DNA of 64,000 nt from JANYHH01 sp965249745 (GTDB lineage: Bacteria > Deinococcota > Deinococci > Deinococcales > JAAFIG01). Shown one piece after another: positions 52,775 to 61,023 of the stretch. Under the pieces are notes generated by a model, which was not told the DNA's origin, searched no databases, and saw only the letters and a program-made list of their open reading frames with translations. The stretch is taken from positions 1,116,001 to 1,180,000 of the forward strand of contig OZ252252.1 of assembly GCA_965249745.1 (NCBI GenBank). The letters are read 5' to 3'. Position numbers and translations under genes: made by a program. Position 1 is the stretch's first letter. Each line of letters starts with the position of its first letter.

Positions 52775-54258
52775 GCGCGGTTCTCAACGGCAAGCTCGAG
52801 CCTGCCGCGCTGGTGATCTTCGGCGCGTCCGGCGATCTGACGAAGCGCAAGTTGCTGCCCGCGTTGTACCAGCTTCTCTTGGACGGTCACGTGCCGGAAA
52901 AGTTCGCCATCATCGGCGCGGCCAGAACCTCCATGACCCGCGAGGCGTACCAGGGCATCGCCCGCGAAGCGATTGAGAAAGCCCTTCCAAACGCGCCGCT
53001 CGAGGAGGCGACCTGGCAGAAATTCAGCGATCTGTTGGATTACTACACGGTGGATTTTGGGAATTTAGAGAATTTCAAGGAACTGCGTTCCAAGCTGGAA
53101 GCGCAAGGCTTTCACAACTGGTTGTTTTACTGCTCCCTGCCGCCGAGCGTTTTTCCGACGATCACCGCGCAACTCGGGGCTTCTGGTCTGAGTCACGAGG
53201 AAACCGGCTGGACGCGCATCATCGTGGAGAAACCGTTCGGGACCAGTTTGGAAACCGCGCAATCCTTGAACCGCGCCATGCACGAGGTCTTCCAGGAATC
53301 GCAGATTTACCGAATAGATCACTTCCTGGGCAAAGAAACCGTGCAGAACATCCTGTCCCTGCGGTTTGCGAACACGATCTTCGAGCCGCTTTGGAACAGA
53401 AATTACGTGGATCACGTGCAGATCACCGTCGCGGAGGATCTGGGCATGGAGGGTCGCGGCGGCTTCTACGAGGAGGCGGGCATCCTCCGCGACATGATCC
53501 AGAACCACATCATGCAGCTCCTGTGTCTGGTGGCGATGGAACCGCCGGTCGGCCCGTGGAAGGGCGGTTTTCACCCGCTCGAGGCGGGGGCGCTCCGCGA
53601 CGAGAAAGCCAAGGTGATTCGCGCCCTGCAACCGATCAGCCGCGAGTATTGCGCGACCTGCGCGATTCTGGCGCAGTACACGCCCGGCACGATCAAGGGC
53701 GAATCCGTGCCGGGCTACGTGGAAGAGGATAAAGTCGCGCCGGACTCGAGGACACCGACCTACGCGGCGCTGAAGGTGGAAATTGACAATTGGCGCTGGG
53801 CGGGCGTGCCGTTCCTGTTGCGAAGCGGCAAGCGCCTGCCGGTCAAAAACACGGAGATCACGATCGTCTTTAAACGCCCGCCGCTGAATCTGTTCCCACA
53901 ACCCAGCCAGCCGAACATGCTGCGGATCAACATCCAGCCGGACGAGGGTGTGACGCTGAGCTTCGACGCGAAAACGCCGGGGCTGACGGCTGACCTGCGC
54001 CCGGTCGAAATGGATTTCAACTACCGCGATTTTGGCAGCACCGGCCCCAGCGCCTACGAGCGTCTGATTCTGGACGCGATGCTCGGTGATGTCAGCCTGT
54101 TCCCCAGAGAGGATGAAGTTGAAGCCTCGTGGGCCTGGATCGAACCGCTGCTCGAGGCGGAACTTCCAATGCGTCACTACCCGGCGGGAAGCTGGGGCCC
54201 GGACGAGGCGGAGACGCTCTTGGCGCAGGGTCAGAAGTGGCGCGAACTGCCAAGCTGA
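52771..54258 (+). CDS. zwf: Glucose-6-phosphate 1-dehydrogenase
   Basis: 495 residues from the GTG at 52771. Entry enzyme of the oxidative pentose phosphate pathway, making NADPH and 6-phosphogluconolactone. The Rossmann motif VIFGASGDLTKRKLLPALYQ is near the N-terminus, the active-site RIDHFLGKETVQNILSLRF near residue 195, and the C-terminal beta-alpha domain follows (PFLLRSGKRLPVKNTEI). An ATG at 52690 would add 27 residues with no resemblance to the family, and it overlaps a likely -10, so I prefer 52771. pgl is the natural partner but is separated by two inserted genes. Confidence 0.95.
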   Translation: MSAVLNGKLEPAALVIFGASGDLTKRKLLPALYQLLLDGHVPEKFAIIGAARTSMTREAYQGIAREAIEKALPNAPLEEATWQKFSDLLDYYTVDFGNLENFKELRSKLEAQGFHNWLFYCSLPPSVFPTITAQLGASGLSHEETGWTRIIVEKPFGTSLETAQSLNRAMHEVFQESQIYRIDHFLGKETVQNILSLRFANTIFEPLWNRNYVDHVQITVAEDLGMEGRGGFYEEAGILRDMIQNHIMQLLCLVAMEPPVGPWKGGFHPLEAGALRDEKAKVIRALQPISREYCATCAILAQYTPGTIKGESVPGYVEEDKVAPDSRTPTYAALKVEIDNWRWAGVPFLLRSGKRLPVKNTEITIVFKRPPLNLFPQPSQPNMLRINIQPDEGVTLSFDAKTPGLTADLRPVEMDFNYRDFGSTGPSAYERLILDAMLGDVSLFPREDEVEASWAWIEPLLEAELPMRHYPAGSWGPDEAETLLAQGQKWRELPS

Positions 54259-54262
54259 AGGG

Positions 54263-54268
54263 TAGAAT
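54263..54268 (+). promoter_or_regulatory. Leaderless-type -10 (TAGAAT) of the ATPase-nuclease cassette
   Basis: TAGAAT six bases before the ATPase ATG, directly behind the zwf stop; the cassette therefore has its own promoter. Confidence 0.55.
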
Positions 54269-54274
54269 CTACCT

Positions 54275-55324
54275 ATGTCCAATAGTAGTCTGAAACGCTT
54301 AATCCTCGAGCACTTCACAGTCTTCAAGTCGGTTGAACTTGAGTTCAGTGCAGGACTAAACGTTATTATTGGTGAAAACGGCACAGGTAAAAGCCAAATC
54401 TTAAAACTTGCTTATGTAGTTGGTGCAGTCAGTGCTGATTTTAAGCTCTTTAGTCGTCAAACCCGTGATGATTTTCAACGCTTGATCGCTGAGAAACTGA
54501 TTTCTACGTGTCGCCCAGAGTCCTTGGGTCGTTTAGTCTCGAGACAGCGAGGACGCAACCGTGCAGCAATTGGTGTGTCTTTCACCAAAAATGAACTCAA
54601 CTACGCTTTTACGTTTTCGACTAACAGCAAAACTGAAGTCAGGCTGGACAACGAACTGCCTAAGAGTTACCTTGAGTCAAAGCCAATTTTCATTCCAACT
54701 CGAGAAATGCTTTCGCTGTTTCCAGGATTTGCTGCGCTTTATGAACAGCGCGAAACTCAGTTTGATGACACGTATTACGACCTGGTTAAAGCCTTAGCTC
54801 TGCCACCGCGCAAAGGCAAGCGTCCTAAAGAAATTGAATCGTCCCTAAAGGTTTTGGAAGGGGCGATGGGTGGTAGCATCACCACCGAAAACGGACGCTT
54901 TTACCTCAACGACCAGCGTGGAAATATGGAAATGCCGCTCGTTGCCGAAGGTATCCGTAAGCTTGCGATGCTCGCATATCTCATCATCAATGGGTCACTG
55001 CGTGAAGGAGTGACAACCCTTTTTTGGGACGAACCAGAAACGAACCTTAATCCCAAGCTGCTGCAAGAACTTGCCAAACTTCTCGTCGAACTGACCAATA
55101 GTGGTATTCAAATCGTTCTCGCCACTCATAGTTTGTTTTTGCTACGCGAACTGAATATTGAAACGCAACGCAGCAAGCAGAAATACGCCCCGCGTTTCTT
55201 TGCCCTCGGGAGAACTGAATCTGGCGTGGAGATACAAGTGGGGGGCACACCAGATGAGATCGAACCCATTCCCATGTTGGATGCTGACCTCGAGCAGACT
55301 GACCGCTACATGGAGTTGGCTTGA
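54275..55324 (+). CDS. ABC/SMC-like AAA ATPase of a putative defence cassette
   Basis: 349 residues. It begins with LKRLILEHFTVFKSVELEFS, the strand pattern of OLD/RecF-like ATPases, then Walker A GENGTGKS at residues 33-40. Walker B is TTLFWDEPETNLNP (249-255) and the H-loop IVLATHS (283-286). A signature-like region lies before Walker B (MEMPLVAEGIRKLAMLAYLI). There is no TOPRIM domain, so it is not a complete OLD nuclease. The next gene, overlapping by one base, encodes a PD-(D/E)xK-type nuclease. GC content is clearly lower than in zwf and pgl. The ATPase plus nuclease plan is that of many phage-defence systems; function is inferred. Confidence 0.8.
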   Translation: MSNSSLKRLILEHFTVFKSVELEFSAGLNVIIGENGTGKSQILKLAYVVGAVSADFKLFSRQTRDDFQRLIAEKLISTCRPESLGRLVSRQRGRNRAAIGVSFTKNELNYAFTFSTNSKTEVRLDNELPKSYLESKPIFIPTREMLSLFPGFAALYEQRETQFDDTYYDLVKALALPPRKGKRPKEIESSLKVLEGAMGGSITTENGRFYLNDQRGNMEMPLVAEGIRKLAMLAYLIINGSLREGVTTLFWDEPETNLNPKLLQELAKLLVELTNSGIQIVLATHSLFLLRELNIETQRSKQKYAPRFFALGRTESGVEIQVGGTPDEIEPIPMLDADLEQTDRYMELA

Positions 55325-55836
55325 TGCCGACCTTGCAAGAAGGAAACTTGACTTTTAGTTTTAATGATAATTGGCAAGTCATCAAATATGATGATTCTTC
55401 ATTTCACACCAAGTATTTTCAATCTTTCGCAGGAGGATCAAAGGCCGTTGACTTCATCGCTTTTCACAACCAAGAACTTTGGCTCATAGAGGTGAAAGAT
55501 TATCGTGTCTATGCAAGAACTAAAACTATTGATTTGTACGTAGAAATTGCTGGTAAAGTACGTGCTACCCTCGCAGGGCTACTTGCTGTCAACTCAAGAA
55601 ACCATCCTAGTGGTGATGGCGAAACTAAGTCCATTATTAAATCAGCTTTTCAAAGACCTTATAGCTTGAGAGTGGCCTTCCATCTCGAGGGATCAATTAC
55701 CCATAAATCGATACATAAACCAGACCCTAAAAATGATCGAGATGCCTTGAGACGTCATCTACGTCCCATTGATCCCCATGCACTCGTGGGCGACATGACG
55801 TATTTCAATGCTCGAGGGCTTTGGATCGTTACATGA
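55324..55836 (+). CDS. Putative PD-(D/E)xK nuclease paired with the ATPase
   Basis: 170 residues from the ATG at 55324, sharing one base with the ATPase stop (TGATG). The segment SKAVDFIAFHNQELWLIEVK contains Asp43 and Glu56-x-Lys58 on the strand-turn-strand of the PD-(D/E)xK fold. The rest (VEIAGKVRATLAGLLAVNS; LRVAFHLEG; a C-terminal DMTYFNARGLWIV) is unfamiliar. AT-rich like the ATPase gene. Its last codons overlap the pgl start in ATGA (55833-55836), so pgl translation is now coupled to this gene. Probably the effector of the pair; I know no described system with exactly this combination. Confidence 0.7.
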   Translation: MPTLQEGNLTFSFNDNWQVIKYDDSSFHTKYFQSFAGGSKAVDFIAFHNQELWLIEVKDYRVYARTKTIDLYVEIAGKVRATLAGLLAVNSRNHPSGDGETKSIIKSAFQRPYSLRVAFHLEGSITHKSIHKPDPKNDRDALRRHLRPIDPHALVGDMTYFNARGLWIVT

Positions 55837-56522
55837 TCCCTCGAGTCTTCCCAGACCCAGCCACCCTCGCCGCTGCCGCCGCCGAGTCCTTCAAGACCCT
55901 AGCGCTCGAGGCGGTGCGAGCGCGTGGCAGGTTCATCGTGGCGCTCTCCGGCGGGAGCACGCCGAAAATTGTCTACGAGGCGCTGGCCACCCTGGAGGGT
56001 GTACCGTGGGCGGCGGTCCAGGTTTTCTGGGGTGATGATCGGCTGGTGCCTCCAGATGACAGCAGATCGAATTACCTGATGGCGAAGCTCGCGTTGCTGG
56101 ATCATATGCAGATTCCCGCCCAGAACATTCACCGGGTTCACGGCGAACTCGAGGCGGACGCTGCGGTCACGGAGTACACGGCCAGGCTCCGGGAAAGTTT
56201 CGGTTCCGAGATCGTGTTCGATCTGGTGCATCTCGGGGTTGGACCCGACGGTCACACGGCTTCGCTGTTTCCGGGCACGTCGGACCTCGAGGCACCTGAA
56301 CCCGTGCGTTCCACCTTTCCCACACCCGGTCTCGAGCCTCAGGTGGCGCGGGTGACGCTCTCCCTGGGCGTGCTGAACGCGGCACGGGCGGCGCAGTTTT
56401 TTGTCACCGGAACTGGCAAGCGCGAGATTCTGGCGCGAATCAACGCCGGGGAAAACTTGCCAGCGGCTCGAGTCGTGAACGCTGAGTGGTGGCTGGATGA
56501 GGCGGCGAATATCGCGCCGTGA
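55833..56522 (+). CDS. pgl: 6-phosphogluconolactonase
   Basis: 229 residues from the ATG at 55833. Hydrolyses the product of zwf. Motifs are FIVALSGGSTPKIVYEAL, FWGDDRLVPPDDSRSNYLMA, LVHLGVGPDGHTASLFPGT and the C-terminal FFVTGTGKREIL. The ATG overlaps the stop of the nuclease gene by 4 bp; an in-frame TTG four codons earlier is less likely. GC content returns to the genomic level. A short open frame overlapping its end (56519-56788) shows nothing that supports a gene. Confidence 0.95.
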   Translation: MIPRVFPDPATLAAAAAESFKTLALEAVRARGRFIVALSGGSTPKIVYEALATLEGVPWAAVQVFWGDDRLVPPDDSRSNYLMAKLALLDHMQIPAQNIHRVHGELEADAAVTEYTARLRESFGSEIVFDLVHLGVGPDGHTASLFPGTSDLEAPEPVRSTFPTPGLEPQVARVTLSLGVLNAARAAQFFVTGTGKREILARINAGENLPAARVVNAEWWLDEAANIAP

Positions 56523-56705
56523 AAAAGGCGACTGTACAAGAACCTGTCCCCTCGAGACTTCCAGTGTTGGCGCATCAACTCGCTCGAGTGAGTGCTTCGC
56601 TATTGATTCTGACGCCGCACAAGTGCCCTGCACTGAAATCAGCGTGGGGTGGGAAGCTCAAAGAGGAAACGATGCTCGAGCGTATCCGCATCGCTCAACT
56701 TTGGA

Positions 56706-57386
56706 TCACTCAGGCTTGTGAGGTACGCCACGCGCCACGCTCGAGGAAACTGAACGAATTGCCTCGAGGACGCGAAGCGCCGTTGTGAAGCTCACTCCGA
56801 GCGCCGACACCGCATAGAGCGGTACGGCAAAATCGCTGCCCGCCAGCCAGCCGTGCCAAGACGCCGCGATGAACGCGGGATAGGATAGGAAGTGCAACCG
56901 TTGAGCGAGGCGCACCCCGAGGCGCACGCGGTACTTGAACGAGAAGAACACGAGTATTAAGAAATACGTTGCCATCGTACCGAGCGCACCCGCCAGTGGT
57001 CGCGCCGCGCTCATACCGGGCACGAGAAGCGCCTGGATTGGTTGGGCGGAATTGCCACCGACCAGAATAAACGCGCCGTGAATTGCGCTGAGCGCGAGAG
57101 CCAACCCCGCCAGAAGACCGTGCCAGCCGTACTGCACCGCTCTAGAAAACCAGCGTGGCGCGTATCGGCTGGAGATTAATGGCCCAAGAACGCTCGTCAG
57201 CGCCAATGCGCCGTAAGACACGAAACCGGTGACGCGAAGCACGACCCAGCCCAGGTGTCCCGGCTCGAGATGCGTCAGTGATAGCACCCAAGCGGCCGCC
57301 AGCCCACCGAGCGCACCATCAATCAGCCATTCGTGCAGGGGCAGTTTGTTACTCAGCGCGCCCTGGTCTTGGGGACGTGTTCTCAT
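56706..57386 (-). CDS. Ferric-reductase-like transmembrane protein
   Basis: 226 residues from the ATG at 57386, preceded by GAGGAG. Six membrane helices with His residues spaced as in the ferric reductase-like domain: YGWHGLLAGLALALSAIHGA and LHFLSYPAFIAASWHGW are two pairs that could bind two b-type hemes. Such proteins move electrons across the membrane, for example to iron or to exported methionine sulfoxide reductase. The next gene upstream (57518-57832) may be the partner. Electron acceptor unknown. Confidence 0.8.
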   Translation of the reverse strand: MRTRPQDQGALSNKLPLHEWLIDGALGGLAAAWVLSLTHLEPGHLGWVVLRVTGFVSYGALALTSVLGPLISSRYAPRWFSRAVQYGWHGLLAGLALALSAIHGAFILVGGNSAQPIQALLVPGMSAARPLAGALGTMATYFLILVFFSFKYRVRLGVRLAQRLHFLSYPAFIAASWHGWLAGSDFAVPLYAVSALGVSFTTALRVLEAIRSVSSSVARGVPHKPE

Positions 57387-57517
57387 TTGATAGTCTCCTC
57401 TCAGGACTGCGCTGAACCCTCGAGTTTGGTTGTTTACACGTTCAGATTGCGAACGAATACAGTCGCATAGAAGTCGTCTCGAGCGTACTCGAGAGCGTAT
57501 AAACGCGCTTCCCAAAC

Positions 57518-57832
57518 TCAATATTCGCGTTGATCTTTGAGATGCTGATGCTCTTGACCGCGTTCAGAATTTAGACGCTGGTGACGATCTTGGGTTGACT
57601 GGATGGTCGTGGCAGTGCTGATCGTTGCTGGGTTGTTTGCTGCTGTAGTAACGGACGGCAACACTGTCGTTGGCGCAGCAAGTGGACTGGTAGACGCTTC
57701 GATCTGCTTGGGTAGGCGGGTTGCGGCGGTTTCCGCCGACTTCCAGAACCGCACGCCCAATACGAGTCCAACTCCCATTGCGGCAGTCAGCATAGTGGTC
57801 GTTGTACGCCGTGGATCAAATTTTTTACCCAT
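57518..57832 (-). CDS. Small membrane-anchored, Ser/Thr-rich protein
   Basis: 104 residues from the ATG at 57832 (MGKKFDPRRTTTTMLTAAMG), which has GAGGAG seven bases before it. One membrane helix near residues 14-28 is followed by a Thr/Ser/Ala-rich, probably external stretch (ASTSPLAAPTTVLPSVTTAA) and a polar Gln/His-rich end. No domain recognised. It precedes the ferric-reductase-like gene on the same strand by about 130 bp, so a shared role in extracytoplasmic redox is possible. Confidence 0.6.
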   Translation of the reverse strand: MGKKFDPRRTTTTMLTAAMGVGLVLGVRFWKSAETAATRLPKQIEASTSPLAAPTTVLPSVTTAANNPATISTATTIQSTQDRHQRLNSERGQEHQHLKDQREY

Positions 57833-57991
57833 GAAAACGCTCCTCAAGCTCTGATCTGGCATTGCTGCTCAGAGGACGGTAGTTTCGTGCCGCAATCTAA
57901 AGATTGAGGTTGGGGATGGCAAAGATTCGTGAAAATAATCGGTGGAGCATTTCCCGGATTTGTGGCAGCGCTAGTGTTCAGACTTGTGAAT

Positions 57992-58222
57992 TCACCGTTC
58001 GTTGCCGCGCTTGAAATTCCCAGTCAGTTTCGCCATCACCAGTTGCGCCTCCAAACCCTGAAGCGTTTCGATCCGACCCAGAAAGCGGCTCGCCTCAGTT
58101 GCCTTCAAGGTCTTCACGACGCATCCGCGAAACTCCAGAAAGACCGTCCCGTCCTTGTTGGCGCGGTAGCCAAACGGTTCCCGCTCGAGTTCACCGTGCT
58201 TGTCAACCGGTCTGGATTTCAT
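57992..58222 (-). CDS. Small conserved hypothetical protein
   Basis: 76 residues. The ATG has GAGGAG five bases upstream, inside the end of the MFS gene, which it overlaps by 20 bp, so the two are co-transcribed. Sequence: basic/acidic start, then REPFGYRANKDGTVFLEFRG and VVKTLKATEASRFLGRI, closing with AKLTGNFKRGNER. I recognise this pattern from small proteins in Deinococcus genomes; the GNFKRGNER end is very constant. Function unknown. Confidence 0.7.
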   Translation of the reverse strand: MKSRPVDKHGELEREPFGYRANKDGTVFLEFRGCVVKTLKATEASRFLGRIETLQGLEAQLVMAKLTGNFKRGNER

Positions 58223-59459
58223 CGCTTCTCCTCGAGGCGTTCGTGTACAGCGGCAGACACGCCGCTAGAATTCCCGCGCCGCACGCTAGAGCCAGCCGCA
58301 GACTCGCGTTTCCAAGTGCGCCAATGAGCGGCCCGCCTGCGATTTGACCTACGGCATCCGCTTGACCGTTCAGGGATAACACCGTGGCTCGAGTGGTTGG
58401 TTCCAAACGCTGGTTGAGCCACGCGGCGCTGAGCGGCTCGTGCAGCTCGCGGGCGACTCGAGCGGCGATGTACGTGGCGACTGCCAACGCCAGTGTCGGA
58501 GCCAAGGCGAACCCGAGTAAACCCAGCCCCAAGGCGCTCGTCACCACGAGTAAGGCTCGTGCCACGGCGCGCCCGTCGCTCGTGTTGACTTGCGTGGAGA
58601 GGCGTGCGAGCGGCAGCCCAATCAGGGTCACGGCCAGGTTGATCGCCGCGAAACTCAGCAGTAAGGATTGCGCCTCAGAAAGCTGCACGAAACCCAGGGC
58701 AGACTCAAGGTGCACATTTCCAAACGACAGCAGATGGACTTGCCACAGACGGTCAAAGGACTCGGAGGCCGCGCCGAAAATGATCGTCACGAGAAACACC
58801 CTGCGTAAGGCTGGGCTGGTCCGCGCGAAACGCAACGCCTCGAGCAGCGTCCCGCGCAATCCCGCCAGCACACCTCCGCTGGCGTGCGGATGTGGCTGAA
58901 AGTTGGTCTCTGGCATCGTTAGCGCCAGGAACGCCGTGAGGATCAGAAAGCCCAATCCGCCAATCACAATTGGCACTTGCAAGTTTGAGAAGGCCAGCAG
59001 CACCGAGACTGGGATTACCAGAAAACTCAGGTAGCGTCCGGTGACGTTGACGCGCAGCATGAGCGCGTTCGCATTGCCCTCACCGATCTCGTCCGAGAGC
59101 CAGGCTTGCGTCGCGCCGCTCGTGAAGGTGATGCCAACGCCCCAAACCAGCGCGGCAAGGATAATCGCGCCAAACTGCGGAACCAGCCCCTCGAGCAGAA
59201 ATCCGCAGCCGATCAACCCGCAACCAATCAGCACCGACAGTTTCCGGGAAACCACATCCGCGACGACGCCGGTTGGCACTTCAAACAAAAAAATTGCGCC
59301 CTCCAAAGCGGTTCCGACCAGCACCAGCTCGAGCGGCGAAAGTTTCACGACGGTCGCGTAGTACAGGGTGTTGGCCGCGAACACGATGCCGAAAAATAGG
59401 CTCGAGGTGAGCGTTAAAATCAGATACGCGGTTTCAGCGGAAAGTTTGGTGGTGGTCAT
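58203..59459 (-). CDS. Major facilitator superfamily transporter
   Basis: 418 residues with about twelve membrane helices and no signal peptide. Features include LTSSLFFGIVFAANTLYYAT, SPLELVLVGTALEGAIFLFE and GVVADVVSRK, the conserved loop between helices 2 and 3 (GxxxDxxxRK). This matches MFS drug-efflux-type proteins that follow the DHA1-like plan. Substrate cannot be told. The small gene at 57992 overlaps its end. Confidence 0.9.
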   Translation of the reverse strand: MTTTKLSAETAYLILTLTSSLFFGIVFAANTLYYATVVKLSPLELVLVGTALEGAIFLFEVPTGVVADVVSRKLSVLIGCGLIGCGFLLEGLVPQFGAIILAALVWGVGITFTSGATQAWLSDEIGEGNANALMLRVNVTGRYLSFLVIPVSVLLAFSNLQVPIVIGGLGFLILTAFLALTMPETNFQPHPHASGGVLAGLRGTLLEALRFARTSPALRRVFLVTIIFGAASESFDRLWQVHLLSFGNVHLESALGFVQLSEAQSLLLSFAAINLAVTLIGLPLARLSTQVNTSDGRAVARALLVVTSALGLGLLGFALAPTLALAVATYIAARVARELHEPLSAAWLNQRLEPTTRATVLSLNGQADAVGQIAGGPLIGALGNASLRLALACGAGILAACLPLYTNASRRSDEIQTG

Positions 59460-59548
59460 GAATAGGCTTCACAAACGAACTCAAAGCACGGTAGCGTACC
59501 CGTTGCGCTGACCGCATCCGCCATTCGGCTCAGCCTGTAAAAGCTTCG

Positions 59549-60133
59549 TCACCCGTCCTCGAGCTGTGACAGCACGAGTTCACCCGTGGCGCACATCAGC
59601 GACACGCGCAGCACCGCCGCGACCGTGATCGAATCGGTGATCTCGCCACTTAGCACCATTCGCAGGACCTCCTCCAACTTCACGCGTTTGACACTCAACT
59701 CTTCCGTGTCCTCCGGCATCGCCACGCCCGCCTCGAGTCCCGTCGCCAGGTAGATCAGGCTTTCCTCGTCGGTGACGCTATTGGAAAGGTGCATCCGCAG
59801 GATTTCCTGCCAGTCTTGCGCCCTAAACCCGGTTTCTTCTAACAGCTCGCGCTTGGCGGCTTCCAATGGGGCTTCGTCGTGCGGTCCGCCACCCTCGGGG
59901 AGTTCCCAGGAGTAGGCGTCTAGCGCGTAGCGCCACTGCCCGACGAGGTAGGTGTACCCCTGACTGTCCAGCGGTAGCACGCCGATGGCGCGGTTCTTGA
60001 AATGCACCACGCCGTAAATGCCGCGCCCGCCGCTCGGGTTGAGTACCGCGTCCTCGCGGAGCGAAATCCACGGGTTGTCGTACTTCTCTCGCGTTTGTAA
60101 CGTCTGCCAGGGGTTCTTCACGCCGTCCATCAT
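59549..60133 (-). CDS. ADP-ribose pyrophosphatase-type Nudix hydrolase
   Basis: 194 residues from the ATG at 60133, which lies eight bases after TAACCT. The Nudix box GGGPHDEAPLEAAKRELLEE followed by TGF is complete, and SWELPEGGG before it is typical of ADP-ribose and nucleoside-diphosphate-sugar pyrophosphatases. The N-terminal strand domain (WQTLQTREKYDNPWISLREDAV) is also of that type. Housekeeping nucleotide cleaning in the cytoplasm. Confidence 0.9.
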   Translation of the reverse strand: MMDGVKNPWQTLQTREKYDNPWISLREDAVLNPSGGRGIYGVVHFKNRAIGVLPLDSQGYTYLVGQWRYALDAYSWELPEGGGPHDEAPLEAAKRELLEETGFRAQDWQEILRMHLSNSVTDEESLIYLATGLEAGVAMPEDTEELSVKRVKLEEVLRMVLSGEITDSITVAAVLRVSLMCATGELVLSQLEDG

Positions 60134-60141
60134 GCCACTCG

Positions 60142-60147
60142 AGGTTA
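60142..60147 (-). promoter_or_regulatory. Leaderless-type -10 (TAACCT)
   Basis: TAACCT on the minus strand eight bases before the Nudix ATG. Confidence 0.45.
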
Positions 60148-60174
60148 AAAGTGTTTTCGGGGTCACGGCTGCTT

Positions 60175-60209
60175 GTAGCGGCGAGGCACGCCTCGCCCAG
60201 CCACCAACG
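60175..60209 (-). repeat. Dispersed hairpin element, copy 8 (complete)
   Basis: On the minus strand CGTTGGTGGCTGGG head, perfect stem GGCGAGGC/GCCTCGCC around GT, and tail GCTAC. It shares the whole head with copy 2 but has a different, compensated stem. Confidence 0.7.
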
Positions 60210-60247
60210 TTTCTGCTCGAGCGTGTTGAGTGCTCACGAGATTCAAT

Positions 60248-60910
60248 TCAGGTTCCCTCGAGGCGATGAATTAAATCTCTGACCGTGGGAACTTTTAGCT
60301 TCAGCGCCGCCCGGTTAACGATGAAGCGCGTGGAGAAGTGTTCTAGCACTTCAATCTCCTCTAACCCGTTCTCTTGTAAGGTGCGCCCGGTTTGCACCAC
60401 GTCCACGATGGCGTCCACCAGTCCCACGCTGACCGCCAGTTCCAGCTTGCCGTTCAGCGCCAGCACATCAGCCGCCATGCCACGTGAGGCGATGAAACGC
60501 CGAGCGATTCTGGCGTACTTGCTGGCGACGCGCTCGATGCGGTCGGTCGCGCCGTGCAGCCGAATCAGTGATAAGCGGTACGGATGCCCGCCGAGGTCCA
60601 GTGGCTCGTAGACATCGCGCTCGCTCTCTAAAATCCAGTCCTTCCCGACGATCCCGCAATCCGCCACGCCCAGGTCAACGTACACGGGCACGTCCGCATC
60701 TTTCACCTCCAGCAGCGTCACCCCCTCGAGTTCGTGCTTCAGGCTGCGGGAACCGCTCAAGTCTGGAATGTCCAACCCGGCGGCCCTCAGACGTTCCAGT
60801 GGGAAGTTCCTGCTGCGTTCGCCGCCGGGAATGGCAATCGTCAAACGTGGGGTCAGGCGTGAGGTCACAGGTCGCATCATCACCGACCCAGGGCGTGGAA
60901 GTCCAGTCAT
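60248..60910 (-). CDS. hisG: ATP phosphoribosyltransferase, short form
   Basis: 220 residues if started at the ATG at 60910; later in-frame ATGs at 60880 and 60877 are possible. First enzyme of histidine synthesis, joining ATP and PRPP. Features: LTIAIPGGERSRNFPLERL, YVDLGVADCGIVGKDWILE, and the PRPP site LVDAIVDVVQTGRTLQENGL. The regulatory C-terminal domain of long HisG is missing, so it belongs to the short form that needs HisZ. No other his gene is nearby. TACCGT lies eight bases before the ATG at 60910. Confidence 0.93.
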   Translation of the reverse strand: MTGLPRPGSVMMRPVTSRLTPRLTIAIPGGERSRNFPLERLRAAGLDIPDLSGSRSLKHELEGVTLLEVKDADVPVYVDLGVADCGIVGKDWILESERDVYEPLDLGGHPYRLSLIRLHGATDRIERVASKYARIARRFIASRGMAADVLALNGKLELAVSVGLVDAIVDVVQTGRTLQENGLEEIEVLEHFSTRFIVNRAALKLKVPTVRDLIHRLEGT

Positions 60911-61011
60911 AAGGGAGGACGGTACTGCTGTGACAAGCTGGTTTTCGGGTCGCTGAATTTAGGTGAGCGTCCAAATTCGAGATATGTCACACAGGGCTGA
61001 CCTGAGACCCA

Positions 61012-61017
61012 TAAGGT
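61012..61017 (+). promoter_or_regulatory. Leaderless-type -10 (TAAGGT)
   Basis: TAAGGT six bases before the GTG of the 55-residue peptide gene. Confidence 0.55.
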
Positions 61018-61023
61018 AGATGG

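Noticed and set aside
53065..54384. 439-codon open frame on the minus strand opposite zwf
   Set aside because: Antisense shadow of a highly conserved enzyme gene; Arg/His-rich text, no start context.
54275..55836. Identification of the cassette as Gabija, Septu or an OLD system
   Set aside because: The ATPase has no TOPRIM, no UvrD-like helicase is present and the partner has no HNH motif; only the general ATPase-nuclease plan agrees.
54240..55860. Direct repeats flanking the ATPase-nuclease cassette like those at 20254/21074
   Set aside because: I compared the zwf end with the nuclease end and found no shared run longer than a CTCGAG-containing octamer, and none at the zwf side.
56519..56788. 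89-codon frame overlapping the end of pgl
   Set aside because: The GTGA-like overlap is suggestive, but composition is irregular, no family resemblance is seen and it runs into the opposite gene.
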